64,000 nucleotides of DNA, from assembly GCA_965233625.1 (NCBI GenBank), contig OZ247499.1, forward strand, positions 1 to 64,000. Direction: 5' to 3'. Positions 10,101-17,906 of the stretch are shown here, one piece after another. Numbering within the stretch: position 1 is the stretch's first letter; every line of letters begins with the position of its first letter. The notes under the pieces are model-generated. The model was not told where the DNA came from, ran no database searches, and worked only from the letters and a program-made list of their open reading frames with translations. The translations under genes were made by a program, and so were the position numbers. This DNA is from G965233625 sp965233625 (GTDB lineage Bacteria > Planctomycetota > Planctomycetia > Pirellulales > Pirellulaceae).

Positions 10101-13100
10101 ATTTTCCATTCCTGCTGCTCGCCACGATCGTTGAGAAAGTTAACAAGGCAATTCACAACAGGCTGTTTGCCGGCGAACGCCTCGATCGCTTTTGCCGCCG
10201 CCAGTCGTAGCCGTGCATCGGATGCAGACAACGCTGCCAGGACGCGCGACGCCCCGTCGCCGTTCTGCCTGTCTCGCATCAGCAGCACCAGAAACGCGGC
10301 GTTGCGAATCCACGCTGTCGAGGAATCTAGCATGGCAATCAAATGCGACTGCGTCTTCGCGCCATAGGCGACTGCCGCCATCAACCGATCTTTCTCCTCC
10401 AGCACCTTCGTTGCATCGCTGGAGAAAACCAGTGGTAGCGCCACGGTGTCCTGACAGAACGCAAGCCCCAGGGCGATGCGGAATTGTACGTACGAATCAC
10501 CGTGCTGCAGAAACGGCTTGAGAAGTTCGGTTTGCTCCGGCCGCGCGCAACGGATGATGGCGGATGCGGCGCCGCGACGGATCGCTTCGTGTTTGCTATC
10601 AAGCAACGGTAGCAACTGGGGAACGAATTCTTCCAAGCCCAGCATGCCCAGGCCGCCCAGTGCGACGACCGCTTCTTTTTCCCACTGCGGCTTGTCGGCA
10701 TCGCGGCTAGGTTCGGGGGTGGTGACCGTTTTCAGCAGCGGATCTTTGGCGCTGCTATCGACAAACATCGCCCTGGCGCACGCTGCGATCAACCGTACAT
10801 CGGTGTGGCGACTGGACATCGCCGTTTGCACCATCTCAACATTGTTCAGGTTGATCAGCGCGTTGATCGCTTCTTTGCGGACATCTGGCTCCTCATCATC
10901 AATAGCTTGCAGCAGCACCTGCTGCGAGGCTTTGGTTTTCAGTTTGATGAGGCTCTCTGTGGCAAGCTGGCGGACATCGGCATAGCGGCTGTTCAGGGCG
11001 GCTTGCATCGGTGCGATGTCGCGCCGTTTGCCTTTCTTCACCATATGCTCGTAAGCATCGGCCCGGATGGTGGGCGATGGGTCGTTCAACAGGCTGTTCA
11101 AGAGTTCCTGTGCCCAGGCCTGTTTGTCGTTGGCCATCGCTTCGGTCAACACTTCCCGACGTACGTTCGTGCGAACGCTATTCAGGGCGAAACGCAGCGC
11201 TGCATCCGCAGAGCCGTCAATCTTGAGGCCTAGAGAAGTCTTAAAAGCCTCGCCGCTGACAGACGCGTCGCTATCGTTCAAAGCCCGCAGCATCAACTCA
11301 CGCGACCGGGCATCGAGCGTTTTTTTCCGCGACTTCCGCATGGCAGCCGAAAGGGACTTCAGTCCGCGGAGCCGGATGTCCACATGTGCCGACTTCAACC
11401 CGGTGTCGGCCGCTTCAAGCGGCGCCTTGTCGTGAATGTTCTCCAGAGCCGTATACGCCGCATCGCGGACCTTGGCAGCGTTATCGTCTACAAGTGTTTC
11501 AAGCCGTTGCGCTGCACGTGCGTCGGCCAGCGTCGCCAGAGCCTGGCAGACTTGCACGCGTATGACTTCATCATCCTCGCGGCTCAACTGCAACAAGGCG
11601 CCCAATGCACGTGCGTCGCCCAGCAGCGCCAGGCATCTGGCGCCAAGCAGGCAGGTGTCCGGCCGGCGGGAAGACATCGCCGACAGCAGCGGTTCGTAGT
11701 CTTCGGTTGTGAGCGAAAACTTCGCTGGTTTAACCTGCGGAAGCGATTTTTTCCCGGCGCCTTTGGCCGGTTCGAGGCTGAAATTCTCTAGCTCAAATAG
11801 CAGCCGGTGGAGATCTTTATCACGCTCGCGGATTGCTTTGGCCAGTTTGCTCCGCGAAAGCAACGCGACCAGAAAAGCTGTCTGCCTCACCTCCGCATTA
11901 TCATCCTCGCCGCTGCGGCGCACGGCTCCGGCCACGCGAGTATCTTCCAGCAAGCCTCGCTGAAACGCGCGGATAAGTCCAAGCCGCCGCGTGTCAGCCT
12001 TTTGAGATTTAACCGCGAGTGTGACGGGTTCAGGGGAGTTTTTCCCTGCGACCTTTTCAAAGCATAGCAACGCTCCCTGCCTGACTTCGGGCGGGTCGTT
12101 GTTGAAGGTGCGAATTAACAGGCGCTGCGCCTGTTCGTCCTTCTTCGCGAGTGGCTCAAGGGCGTACACCGCTGCCAGGCCGACGTTCGCCTGACCTGAT
12201 TGCAGTGCGAGTTCCAGTGGACGACGCGATCCTTTTTCGCTGGCGGCTACCAGCCCTTCAAACGCGACCAGACGGACCTTTTCATCTGCATGCTCCAGCA
12301 ATGGTTCAAGCAGTTTGGCGGCGCGTGCGTGTGACGACTTTGCCAGCAGCTGACACGCACGCAGCCGGAGTCCGGCATCGTTGTCTTCTTGAACCTGCCG
12401 GGCGATCATTTCCACAGAGCGGGTATCGTCGTATTCCGCCAGACTGTGCAGGGCATCGCCACGCTGGGCCACGTCGCCCGTGTTCAGCAGTTGTTCCGCC
12501 CGGCTGTAAGCATCGTACAGCCGATGCGTCATGGCGCCGAACCGCCCCGCCTTATCGATCAGCACAAAACGCAGAGTATTGTCGGCGCCAGCCAGCGCAA
12601 GATGCGTGCGGCCGTGAATCTCGACCGTTGCCGCATCCACCACGACGGGAACGCTGTCGTTAAACGTGGCAGGGCGCGTTGCACCGGCGCGTGCCCAGGT
12701 CTTACAGCTTCTATCGCGGCTTACGGTTATGAACCGTTCGCCCGCAACATGCAGCATCGCGGTAATATGGTCGTCGTGCCCGGCGCCACGCCCGCGATCT
12801 TCGGGCTCCAGCTTGCCGCTGGCGTGTGTCAGCAGCAGTTTCTGATCCGCTCCTGCCGAAAAGAAGCGTAGTTCCTCTGGCTCAAACAGCAACGACGTCA
12901 CGGCGCCATCGTGAATTTTCTCCGTTTCACTAATCTGAAATTCGCCGTTGTCCCCCAATTGATAAACGGCCACGCTGCCTTTACTCATGCCGGCGGCAAA
13001 GCATGTTCCCTCTGGCTCCGCCGCAACAGAGACGCCTTTTTCTGGCAGGTCGAACTGCTGCAAGATGGCGGGTTTCTGTGTGGCGATGATCAGCAGTTTT

Positions 13101-13438
13101 TCGCCGCAGATTGCTGCTAGGCGGTCGTCTGCAAGTGCGGCGAATGCCGTCGCCGGTGCGGGAAGTTCAACGGGCAGCGGCTTCATCGTTTTGGCTTTGC
13201 CTGCCAGGTGATAAATCCGCGCGTCATCGCCGCCCGCCCAAAGGTCTTTACCCCTGGCGATTAAACTCACGCCACCGCACGGCAGGGCAACTTCATCGAG
13301 TTCCATCTTCGCGACATTAAGCCGGTAGACGGCCGTGGGGAGCCCATCGGGGTGCACCGTGACAACCGCCAGCGAATCCGGGCACGCCGCCACCGCACGA
13401 ATGTCGCCGCGATACGTCAGGTATTTGTTGGTGGTCAT
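7148..13438 (-). CDS. Giant WD40-HEAT repeat protein (2096 aa) of the retron-like operon
   Basis: The protein starts at ATG 13438. Roughly the first 300 residues form a WD40-like beta-propeller (repeats such as HDDHITAMLHVAGERFITVS followed by DRSCKTWARAG). From about residue 310 to 2090 it is almost continuous HEAT/ARM-type helical repeats of the VRxxAxxAL pattern, dozens in number. Such solenoids usually scaffold proteins or nucleic acids. No enzymatic motif is visible, and the soluble composition points to the cytoplasm. It lies between the BRCT gene (50-base gap) and the SWIM gene (2-base gap), both on the same strand. In the retron comparison it would be the ARM-repeat partner. At 6.3 kb it is the largest gene of the window. 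Confidence 0.88.
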   Translation of the reverse strand: MTTNKYLTYRGDIRAVAACPDSLAVVTVHPDGLPTAVYRLNVAKMELDEVALPCGGVSLIARGKDLWAGGDDARIYHLAGKAKTMKPLPVELPAPATAFAALADDRLAAICGEKLLIIATQKPAILQQFDLPEKGVSVAAEPEGTCFAAGMSKGSVAVYQLGDNGEFQISETEKIHDGAVTSLLFEPEELRFFSAGADQKLLLTHASGKLEPEDRGRGAGHDDHITAMLHVAGERFITVSRDRSCKTWARAGATRPATFNDSVPVVVDAATVEIHGRTHLALAGADNTLRFVLIDKAGRFGAMTHRLYDAYSRAEQLLNTGDVAQRGDALHSLAEYDDTRSVEMIARQVQEDNDAGLRLRACQLLAKSSHARAAKLLEPLLEHADEKVRLVAFEGLVAASEKGSRRPLELALQSGQANVGLAAVYALEPLAKKDEQAQRLLIRTFNNDPPEVRQGALLCFEKVAGKNSPEPVTLAVKSQKADTRRLGLIRAFQRGLLEDTRVAGAVRRSGEDDNAEVRQTAFLVALLSRSKLAKAIRERDKDLHRLLFELENFSLEPAKGAGKKSLPQVKPAKFSLTTEDYEPLLSAMSSRRPDTCLLGARCLALLGDARALGALLQLSREDDEVIRVQVCQALATLADARAAQRLETLVDDNAAKVRDAAYTALENIHDKAPLEAADTGLKSAHVDIRLRGLKSLSAAMRKSRKKTLDARSRELMLRALNDSDASVSGEAFKTSLGLKIDGSADAALRFALNSVRTNVRREVLTEAMANDKQAWAQELLNSLLNDPSPTIRADAYEHMVKKGKRRDIAPMQAALNSRYADVRQLATESLIKLKTKASQQVLLQAIDDEEPDVRKEAINALINLNNVEMVQTAMSSRHTDVRLIAACARAMFVDSSAKDPLLKTVTTPEPSRDADKPQWEKEAVVALGGLGMLGLEEFVPQLLPLLDSKHEAIRRGAASAIIRCARPEQTELLKPFLQHGDSYVQFRIALGLAFCQDTVALPLVFSSDATKVLEEKDRLMAAVAYGAKTQSHLIAMLDSSTAWIRNAAFLVLLMRDRQNGDGASRVLAALSASDARLRLAAAKAIEAFAGKQPVVNCLVNFLNDRGEQQEWKISEEQVTGLAGLVVSAAPRCQAQMMTVLECLDAKTQDEWDFAWHIYQIRYASEMKQAKKSQPKLEDTTPGNAAELLQLAFGTYVGLVREQGGQGVAPSFGKTIIAVRREAIRQLVAMAVEDETAAGAVRPVLIQALSDSYQPVRSLAFEMLPQVGCDEATRAAAAIECGHTDLAVEAFKLLSAGAGKKGQKVLEDVVLTRDDALATEAATLLMRMSDATTAAIVALESPHARTRSLAVNWLSGAYEESDQAKQALADAYNSRYQAVRRDAAIALARKKDTRAFEMLIEQLPQGLTKSIQFRIINALLTLGDPRSPAGLLTVLQEDKDKSLDPAMIFSTIGSFRQPEVAQQLLPLLEKKPWQTAVARCLQQISGHDQWFDASDDEHLNRTWMEEQHPRHDEVLARYIERCIDLNLPRQIAEALPAARWSLSDAVDPVLPLLCVHADDSLRNAAVEAIGWRLRKRGGPADPLREALKSRDTTTKFLAAEGLARGGHDDGVTVLLSAVELMSDLRLRMRAVEALGELGDQRALEVLLKLVNEDGHALQDSAAAAIGHLGASSRADEIAEILLRLANSEGSVAARAIIGLRHLDTPKGWDLIREKTRMGDNNREVLLEQLGYNDTAESRQLLLDEIEYYADAALPAAKRLFGEESLEPDYAAVASDDYYVSSEINNRFRCLQRVCEQGDPQRILEILPKSNCREELATALMQREPLPVEAAAKGLESTHAEVVEVAAAIVGRAGVKSHGKKLGQAISDWSEKWEERRIKLLRDSDWYDGANEEITRALCRLSWAVGRTGVSKKPLVTLLETNTDVAAFAKVRRAAAMGLSDGKLTKAEITSLTKLLEDNDAAIRKTVAGVLSHEDAGQAALHADALLSDRPVFKRLTAQEVDTQQVMADHASHAHYQAIVLPALVQATEADRLSEVASDTTLGDATRLGAVEGLACIASAKADKLLESIGQDNANGEDIQKAAWRGLRRSKRTQAKAV

Positions 13439-13488
13439 AGCTGTCTGATGGGATACCGGGATTGGATGAAACTTCGTGTTTCAGGTGT

Positions 13489-16400
13489 TCAGGCGTCTGC
13501 AACTTCCGCGGCGAGCGTCTGGTGCTGGTTTTCAATCCGCGTGACGGCAACCAGGCACGCCGCCCGCTCGCTCTTACCCTGCGATTGTTTGAACTCGCGA
13601 AGCAGAGGCAGTACGAAACCCGCGAACTCCGCATCTTCCAGTGCGAGATCTCGCAGGGTATCAACCAGTTTCAGCTTGGCCTGCCGCGCGGGCATTCGAC
13701 GTAGCTTGGCTATCTGTTGTGAAGCTGACTTTTCATCTTTTGGCGGCGGTCCGGGTGGGATTTCGAACAGTATCCGCCGCAGCAGCGACTGCAAATCGCC
13801 CGGGTCTGCGGGGCGGGCTTCCGGCTGCGGGGGAACGCCGTCGCCGATCAGATTTTCAACAGGTTCTTTCCGTTTCTTCTTCTTGATCTTCAGTTCCGCA
13901 GGCGGCGCGGGCTTCCAGCCGGCTGTTACGCCACGTTCGCGATAGAGCGACCAGAAGGTGCGAATCACGAAGCCGCGGACAACGCCGTCTGGACTTTCTG
14001 TCAAACGGAATAATTCGTCCGGAACTTGTAGTCGCGGATGAAGATCAATCAGCTTCAGTCCTAGCGAACGGGTTTCGCGGATCTGCGATTCGCAAAAGCT
14101 GTACACTGCATCGGGCGTCAGCACGGTGGTGTCGATGCGGTAACGCCGGTGCTCTGGCGCATCATCGGCCAGTAATGCCTGGGCGGCAAAGTCCCGCACC
14201 TCATCGAAGGGCGAGTCGCACATGGCGACAATTCCTTCCACCGGCGGCGCCCACCGCGCGAGTTCCCATGAAGCCAGTTCCAGCGCCAGATCACGCAGCG
14301 GCTTGCGTTTGTCATTCATCAACGGCAGTACACGATCAAACGTCAGGAACTCCTCCGGTATTTCGGCGCCTGGATCGACGGGGCGGTCGGTTTCGGCAAG
14401 GCAGATATCCGGATGATGGCGGCGGATGTAGGCACGGGCGAATCTTGCGAGCGGTTCTTCCGGCGAACCTGGGCTGCACAGCATGGTCCATAACCGCTCG
14501 CAACCTTCGAGAACCGTATCGGCGGAAAACTCGCGTTGCTCGCCGGCAAGCATCTGTAGGAACGCACGTTCGGAGATAATCTTGATGCCCGCGCCGCCTT
14601 CGTTCAGCTTCTCCGCCTTGGTCTGTTTGCTGCCCTTGCGGCCTTGCCCGTACAGGGGCGAACCCTCGTCGCCGATCACCAGATAGTCAAGCTTCTTGCC
14701 AACCGTGCTGGAGTTTGCGCCGCCGGCTGCGGTTACTTTTCCGGTCGCCTCGGCTCGCGTCATCTTTTCCAGTTTGCCCGTGAAGACAAATGTGGCGCCG
14801 CCCAGGTCCACGTTAATTTCACCGGCGGATGTATCTTCATCGGCTGGTTCTTCAACCTGGCTACTTGCGGCAAAATCTGCGGGCAGGAAGCTGCGGGTAA
14901 GTGTCTCGACGGCGAACTCGTGATACAACGGCTCTGACCGCTGGACTAGCTTAAGCAGCCAGTTGAAATCAAGATCCTCTGGCGAAAACTGGCGGTCATC
15001 TTTTAACCACTCGAGCACCTGTTGCGCCAGGGATTCGTCGAAGCCATCGCCCCGGTACTCCCACCACGGCGCTTTTCGTAATTCGTTGATAACGGGGGCT
15101 GTTTCAAAAGTGGGCCGGAAGGCGATGACCTTCAAAAAATCGACGCCAAAGGCCGAAGCCTTGATACTACCCTGGTGCACCCAGTTGCTCACATGCACTT
15201 CAGCAAGGGGATGGAATAACAGCCGTTGCAGAACCTCCTGGGGCAACTGATCCACGCCCAGCTTTTGCAATTGTTCACAGCAGAAATGGCAAGCCTGGCT
15301 GGCACGCCAGTCACTCGCGTCCATCCGCTCGATAATGTCGATGAAATACGACGGACCAAGCTGCTCACGCGAATGAAGTTTAAGCAACCGCTCCTGGGCG
15401 AAGTCCTGCGACTGCTCGTTGGGCGAAAGCAGCAGATTGGCGAACCATGCGGGTGTAAGTTCAGCCGCGCCGAAATGCTTGCGAAGCGCGGCGGCGGCGA
15501 TCTCGCAGCCAAGTGAAGTCGCCAGCAGTTCGCCCCAGGCTTCTAGACCGATCTCTTTACGCGGGTCGCGAGATTGCAGCAGGTCCACCGCCAGCTTCCG
15601 CACTTCGTTCTCGTACGAATTCGCCAGCAGAATGAGCTGACTCACGGGAAGATCACGCGCATGCGTGCGCGCATACTTGGCCGCGTACTTCCGCGCTGTG
15701 TTGGACTCGGAATTAAACAGTTGCAGCACCGCATCGTGCAGGCCCAGGTCGCGAAAACTCGACTGTTCAAATCGCGGCACGTTGTCCAGCAGCCAGACAA
15801 CGAACTCGTCTTTGGTCGTGTGGTGGGCGTTGACCAGCCGCGTCACCCAGCCGGGTTCTACCTCGCGGAGCGCCGCGCGGAAGCTGGTTTTCAATGCACT
15901 GGTGGCGTAGTTGATAACGACGTCGGCCTGGCCATGTTCAAGCAACGAGAAAAGAGGGCGCGGACTGCGTTCCCACAGGTCGCCAAAGGCTCGATATTTC
16001 AGCAGATTGGAGGGCCGCTTTCTGGTGCTGCCATAGTCGTAGTAACCAAGCTGAAACTTGGTGCGGGTGTGGGCCTTCATTTCGTGAAAGAAGATGTGAT
16101 TGAGAATCCACGAACTCGTGTAGTCATCCCAACCGGTGTAGTGCACCAGAAAGTCGGTCGCAACATCCGGGTAGATCGCCGGGAAAGATTCGCCCACGCG
16201 GCGTAGATAACGCCACGCCCGGCGGACTAGATAAGCGATCGTGCGATGACTGACCTGGTGCGTGCGTTTGGCGAAAGCCATATCGAACCGCGCGGCCAAG
16301 GCGCCGTAGATTTCGGTGTCGTCCTTGGCTTCGGCTTCTTTGAAGATCTGCTTCAGCGCTTTGAAGGGACCATAGGTGATGGGAACCCGTGCGATGACTT

Positions 16401-16737
16401 GCAGCAGGCACTCGCGACTGAAGACACTATCTTCCTGCCACAGTGAAATCAGCACTTCATGGCAGCGGAGTTTGTCAGTTAATGGAACCTCCGGGTTGGA
16501 CGCTTCGAGTTCCGCAAGCCGCGCCATGCGGATCTGTGCTTTCTCGTCCAGCGGTTTGCGGCGGAATGCCAACGACCGCTGCTCAGACAGAAATTCGTTG
16601 AACGTATAGGCGCCTTCCCGTGGCGACGGTTCGGCGGGCGTCTCTTGCTGGAGCAACTGCAAGAGAAGATCGACGAACTGCGGATCACGCGTCTGTTTCG
16701 CATCGCGCAGGTGGTCAAGCGTTACTTCAGCGGCCAT
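13489..16737 (-). CDS. Helical-repeat protein with internal BRCT domain, first gene of the retron-like operon
   Basis: This 1082-residue protein starts at ATG 16737. Most of it is irregular helical repeat (ARM/HEAT-like; for example RKLAVDLLQSRDP). A BRCT domain sits at about residues 640-730, recognisable from GATFVFTGKLEKMTRAEA, the GG turn, VGKKLDYLVIGD and the final helix ISERAFLQML; this resembles NAD-dependent DNA ligase and RFC1-type BRCTs that bind DNA ends. An Asp/Glu-rich linker precedes it, and a Lys-rich, Pro-rich linker lies near 950. No catalytic motif is seen. The start lies 95 bases beyond the a2 repeat of the candidate ncRNA, so RNA and protein genes probably share a promoter. 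A DNA-end or msDNA sensor role is inference. Confidence 0.85.
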   Translation of the reverse strand: MAAEVTLDHLRDAKQTRDPQFVDLLLQLLQQETPAEPSPREGAYTFNEFLSEQRSLAFRRKPLDEKAQIRMARLAELEASNPEVPLTDKLRCHEVLISLWQEDSVFSRECLLQVIARVPITYGPFKALKQIFKEAEAKDDTEIYGALAARFDMAFAKRTHQVSHRTIAYLVRRAWRYLRRVGESFPAIYPDVATDFLVHYTGWDDYTSSWILNHIFFHEMKAHTRTKFQLGYYDYGSTRKRPSNLLKYRAFGDLWERSPRPLFSLLEHGQADVVINYATSALKTSFRAALREVEPGWVTRLVNAHHTTKDEFVVWLLDNVPRFEQSSFRDLGLHDAVLQLFNSESNTARKYAAKYARTHARDLPVSQLILLANSYENEVRKLAVDLLQSRDPRKEIGLEAWGELLATSLGCEIAAAALRKHFGAAELTPAWFANLLLSPNEQSQDFAQERLLKLHSREQLGPSYFIDIIERMDASDWRASQACHFCCEQLQKLGVDQLPQEVLQRLLFHPLAEVHVSNWVHQGSIKASAFGVDFLKVIAFRPTFETAPVINELRKAPWWEYRGDGFDESLAQQVLEWLKDDRQFSPEDLDFNWLLKLVQRSEPLYHEFAVETLTRSFLPADFAASSQVEEPADEDTSAGEINVDLGGATFVFTGKLEKMTRAEATGKVTAAGGANSSTVGKKLDYLVIGDEGSPLYGQGRKGSKQTKAEKLNEGGAGIKIISERAFLQMLAGEQREFSADTVLEGCERLWTMLCSPGSPEEPLARFARAYIRRHHPDICLAETDRPVDPGAEIPEEFLTFDRVLPLMNDKRKPLRDLALELASWELARWAPPVEGIVAMCDSPFDEVRDFAAQALLADDAPEHRRYRIDTTVLTPDAVYSFCESQIRETRSLGLKLIDLHPRLQVPDELFRLTESPDGVVRGFVIRTFWSLYRERGVTAGWKPAPPAELKIKKKKRKEPVENLIGDGVPPQPEARPADPGDLQSLLRRILFEIPPGPPPKDEKSASQQIAKLRRMPARQAKLKLVDTLRDLALEDAEFAGFVLPLLREFKQSQGKSERAACLVAVTRIENQHQTLAAEVADA

Positions 16738-16831
16738 AGATGTCGTCTCAACTGCCTGTTAGATCTGCACGCCACACGCATTAGGAGTGGGCGGCAATGG
16801 CTGTCTGCGCTGCGGATGCAAACAGAAAAGG

Positions 16832-17092
16832 GTCTGATCTGACGGCGAATCTACTTCACGACCTGGTACATGGAAGGCTCACTGGCTCGCCACCCCGTAC
16901 GCACTACTGTTCGTAGCGTAACCGCGATTGGCGGGGTTGAACCAGACTCGCTACGAACAGTAGTGCGTACGGGGTGATAGCGAGCCTGAAACAGCCTTTC
17001 CTTGTGACGCAAATGCATGGAAAAAACTCGAACGGCGCAACGCCGCTCACGGTGCAGAACACCAAGCTAGACCTGTTGCCGTCAGATCAGAC
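16832..17092 (-). ncRNA. Candidate retron msr-msd RNA
   Basis: Read on the minus strand, the same as the operon, this 261-base stretch has the layout of a retron RNA. It opens with a1 (17092-17078, GTCTGATCTGACGGC), which is perfectly complementary over 15 bases to a2 at 16846-16832. After a1 come small msr-like stem-loops: a 4-bp stem at 17063-17051, an 8-bp stem with a 3-base UUG loop at 17048-17030, and a weak 5-bp stem at 17023-16997. Then follows a 35-bp msd-like hairpin (16986-16884) and a 37-base stretch before a2. An AGC at 17068-17066 could supply the branching guanosine, though it sits 10 bases from a1, farther than usual. No ORF of note overlaps. The order small stems, long hairpin, a2 is correct only on the minus strand, which supports the orientation. 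Confidence 0.82.
16884..16986 (-). repeat. Long inverted repeat (msd-like hairpin)
   Basis: The arms 16884-16918 and 16949-16986 are complementary over 35 base pairs. The only interruption is a 3-base bulge at 16977-16979. The loop (16919-16948, 30 bases) can form a small internal stem. Perfect pairing of this length is typical of a retron msd, whose reverse-transcribed strand folds back into a hairpin. It lies inside the a1/a2 pair described for the ncRNA. Confidence 0.9.
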
Positions 17093-17099
17093 GAGACAG

Positions 17100-17128
17100 T
17101 TTGTAGCAGACGGAAATACTGAATGCAA
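17100..17128 (-). promoter_or_regulatory. Possible promoter for the retron RNA and operon
   Basis: On the minus strand, TTGCAT (17128-17123) and TACAAA (17105-17100) are separated by 17 bases. Both match sigma-70 boxes only partly. The implied transcription start falls within a few bases of the beginning of a1 at 17092, which is what makes the pair worth recording. Confidence 0.35.
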
Positions 17129-17198
17129 TCTTTTCGCAGTCTGCCTCATTTGAATCTGCTACGGGTCATGAATTCGATGTGACAGAAGCCAGCGGAAG

Positions 17199-17723
17199 TC
17201 ACTCACTGCTTGTTTCGTCACCCAGGCCTTTCAGCATATCGCCGCGGTAATCGAAAGAGGATTGAATGCTGTCGATCCGCGTATTGAGTTCGCTGGCGAC
17301 CTGGCTGGCGGAAGCATCGGAACTGGGCAGGCTTTCCATGTAAACGGCCAACGTGTCTACCTGTTGCAGCAATTTCATGTCGTGCTCGTAGACATCATCC
17401 AGCACGCCTTCGTTCACTTTGGCGTATTCGAACAGCGCGCTGTATCCACGCACCGCCGCGCGGAGGCCGGAAACCAGTTTGTCGAGCTTGCTCTGCGAAC
17501 GCTGAATCTGATCCAGGCCATCGAGACGCGCCTGCGATACCTGGTTGTTCACATACTCGTCGAGTTTACTTTTGCTGCGTTGCAGCCGGTCAGCCATCCA
17601 CGTACGGGCCAGGTAATCGCTCTCGCGACGGTACTCTTTGCGGAGATAACCGCGGAAGCCTGGGATGAAGCCGACAATCGTTTCAAACCAGTTACGGCTC
17701 TGATGTTTGCTTGGATCTACCAC
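17199..17723 (-). CDS. Hypothetical coiled-coil protein
   Basis: This 174-residue protein starts at ATG 17721-17723 (reverse strand). The N terminus has a short aromatic/hydrophobic stretch (WFETIVGFIPGFRGYLRKEY) followed by long charged helices with heptad-like spacing and two related segments (RSKSKLDEYV and RSQSKLDKLV). I do not assign a function. Proteins with a similar IPGxRGY opening occur as hypothetical proteins in planctomycetes, as far as I remember. It is on the same strand as the retron-like operon and ends 107 bases before the ncRNA, so a transcript could read into it, but the candidate promoter lies between. Membership in the system is possible but unsupported. Confidence 0.65.
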   Translation of the reverse strand: MVDPSKHQSRNWFETIVGFIPGFRGYLRKEYRRESDYLARTWMADRLQRSKSKLDEYVNNQVSQARLDGLDQIQRSQSKLDKLVSGLRAAVRGYSALFEYAKVNEGVLDDVYEHDMKLLQQVDTLAVYMESLPSSDASASQVASELNTRIDSIQSSFDYRGDMLKGLGDETSSE

Positions 17724-17906
17724 GGCAATTCTCTTTTAGGAAAGGAACCAGACGCCGCATTATACCGCGTTGGAGCAGACGCGGGGCAACAGGCAGGTAG
17801 ACGCTCCGGTGAATTGCTTGCTGGAAGCCAGGCGTCTACGATTTTGAATGAAGCCGTGAGTTACGATTGTTGCCTGAAACGGATTGAATGCGCGGGGAGC
17901 CAGCAC

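Noticed and set aside
16884..16986. MITE or insertion-sequence remnant
   Set aside because: The hairpin is enclosed by a distant perfect 15-bp pair with msr-like stems on the correct side, which fits a retron RNA better; no target-site duplication was found.
17262..17906. Upstream extension of the LOR/SDH frame
   Set aside because: It lies antisense to the coiled-coil gene. A strong ribosome-binding site and the family's normal start at 17907 define the gene.
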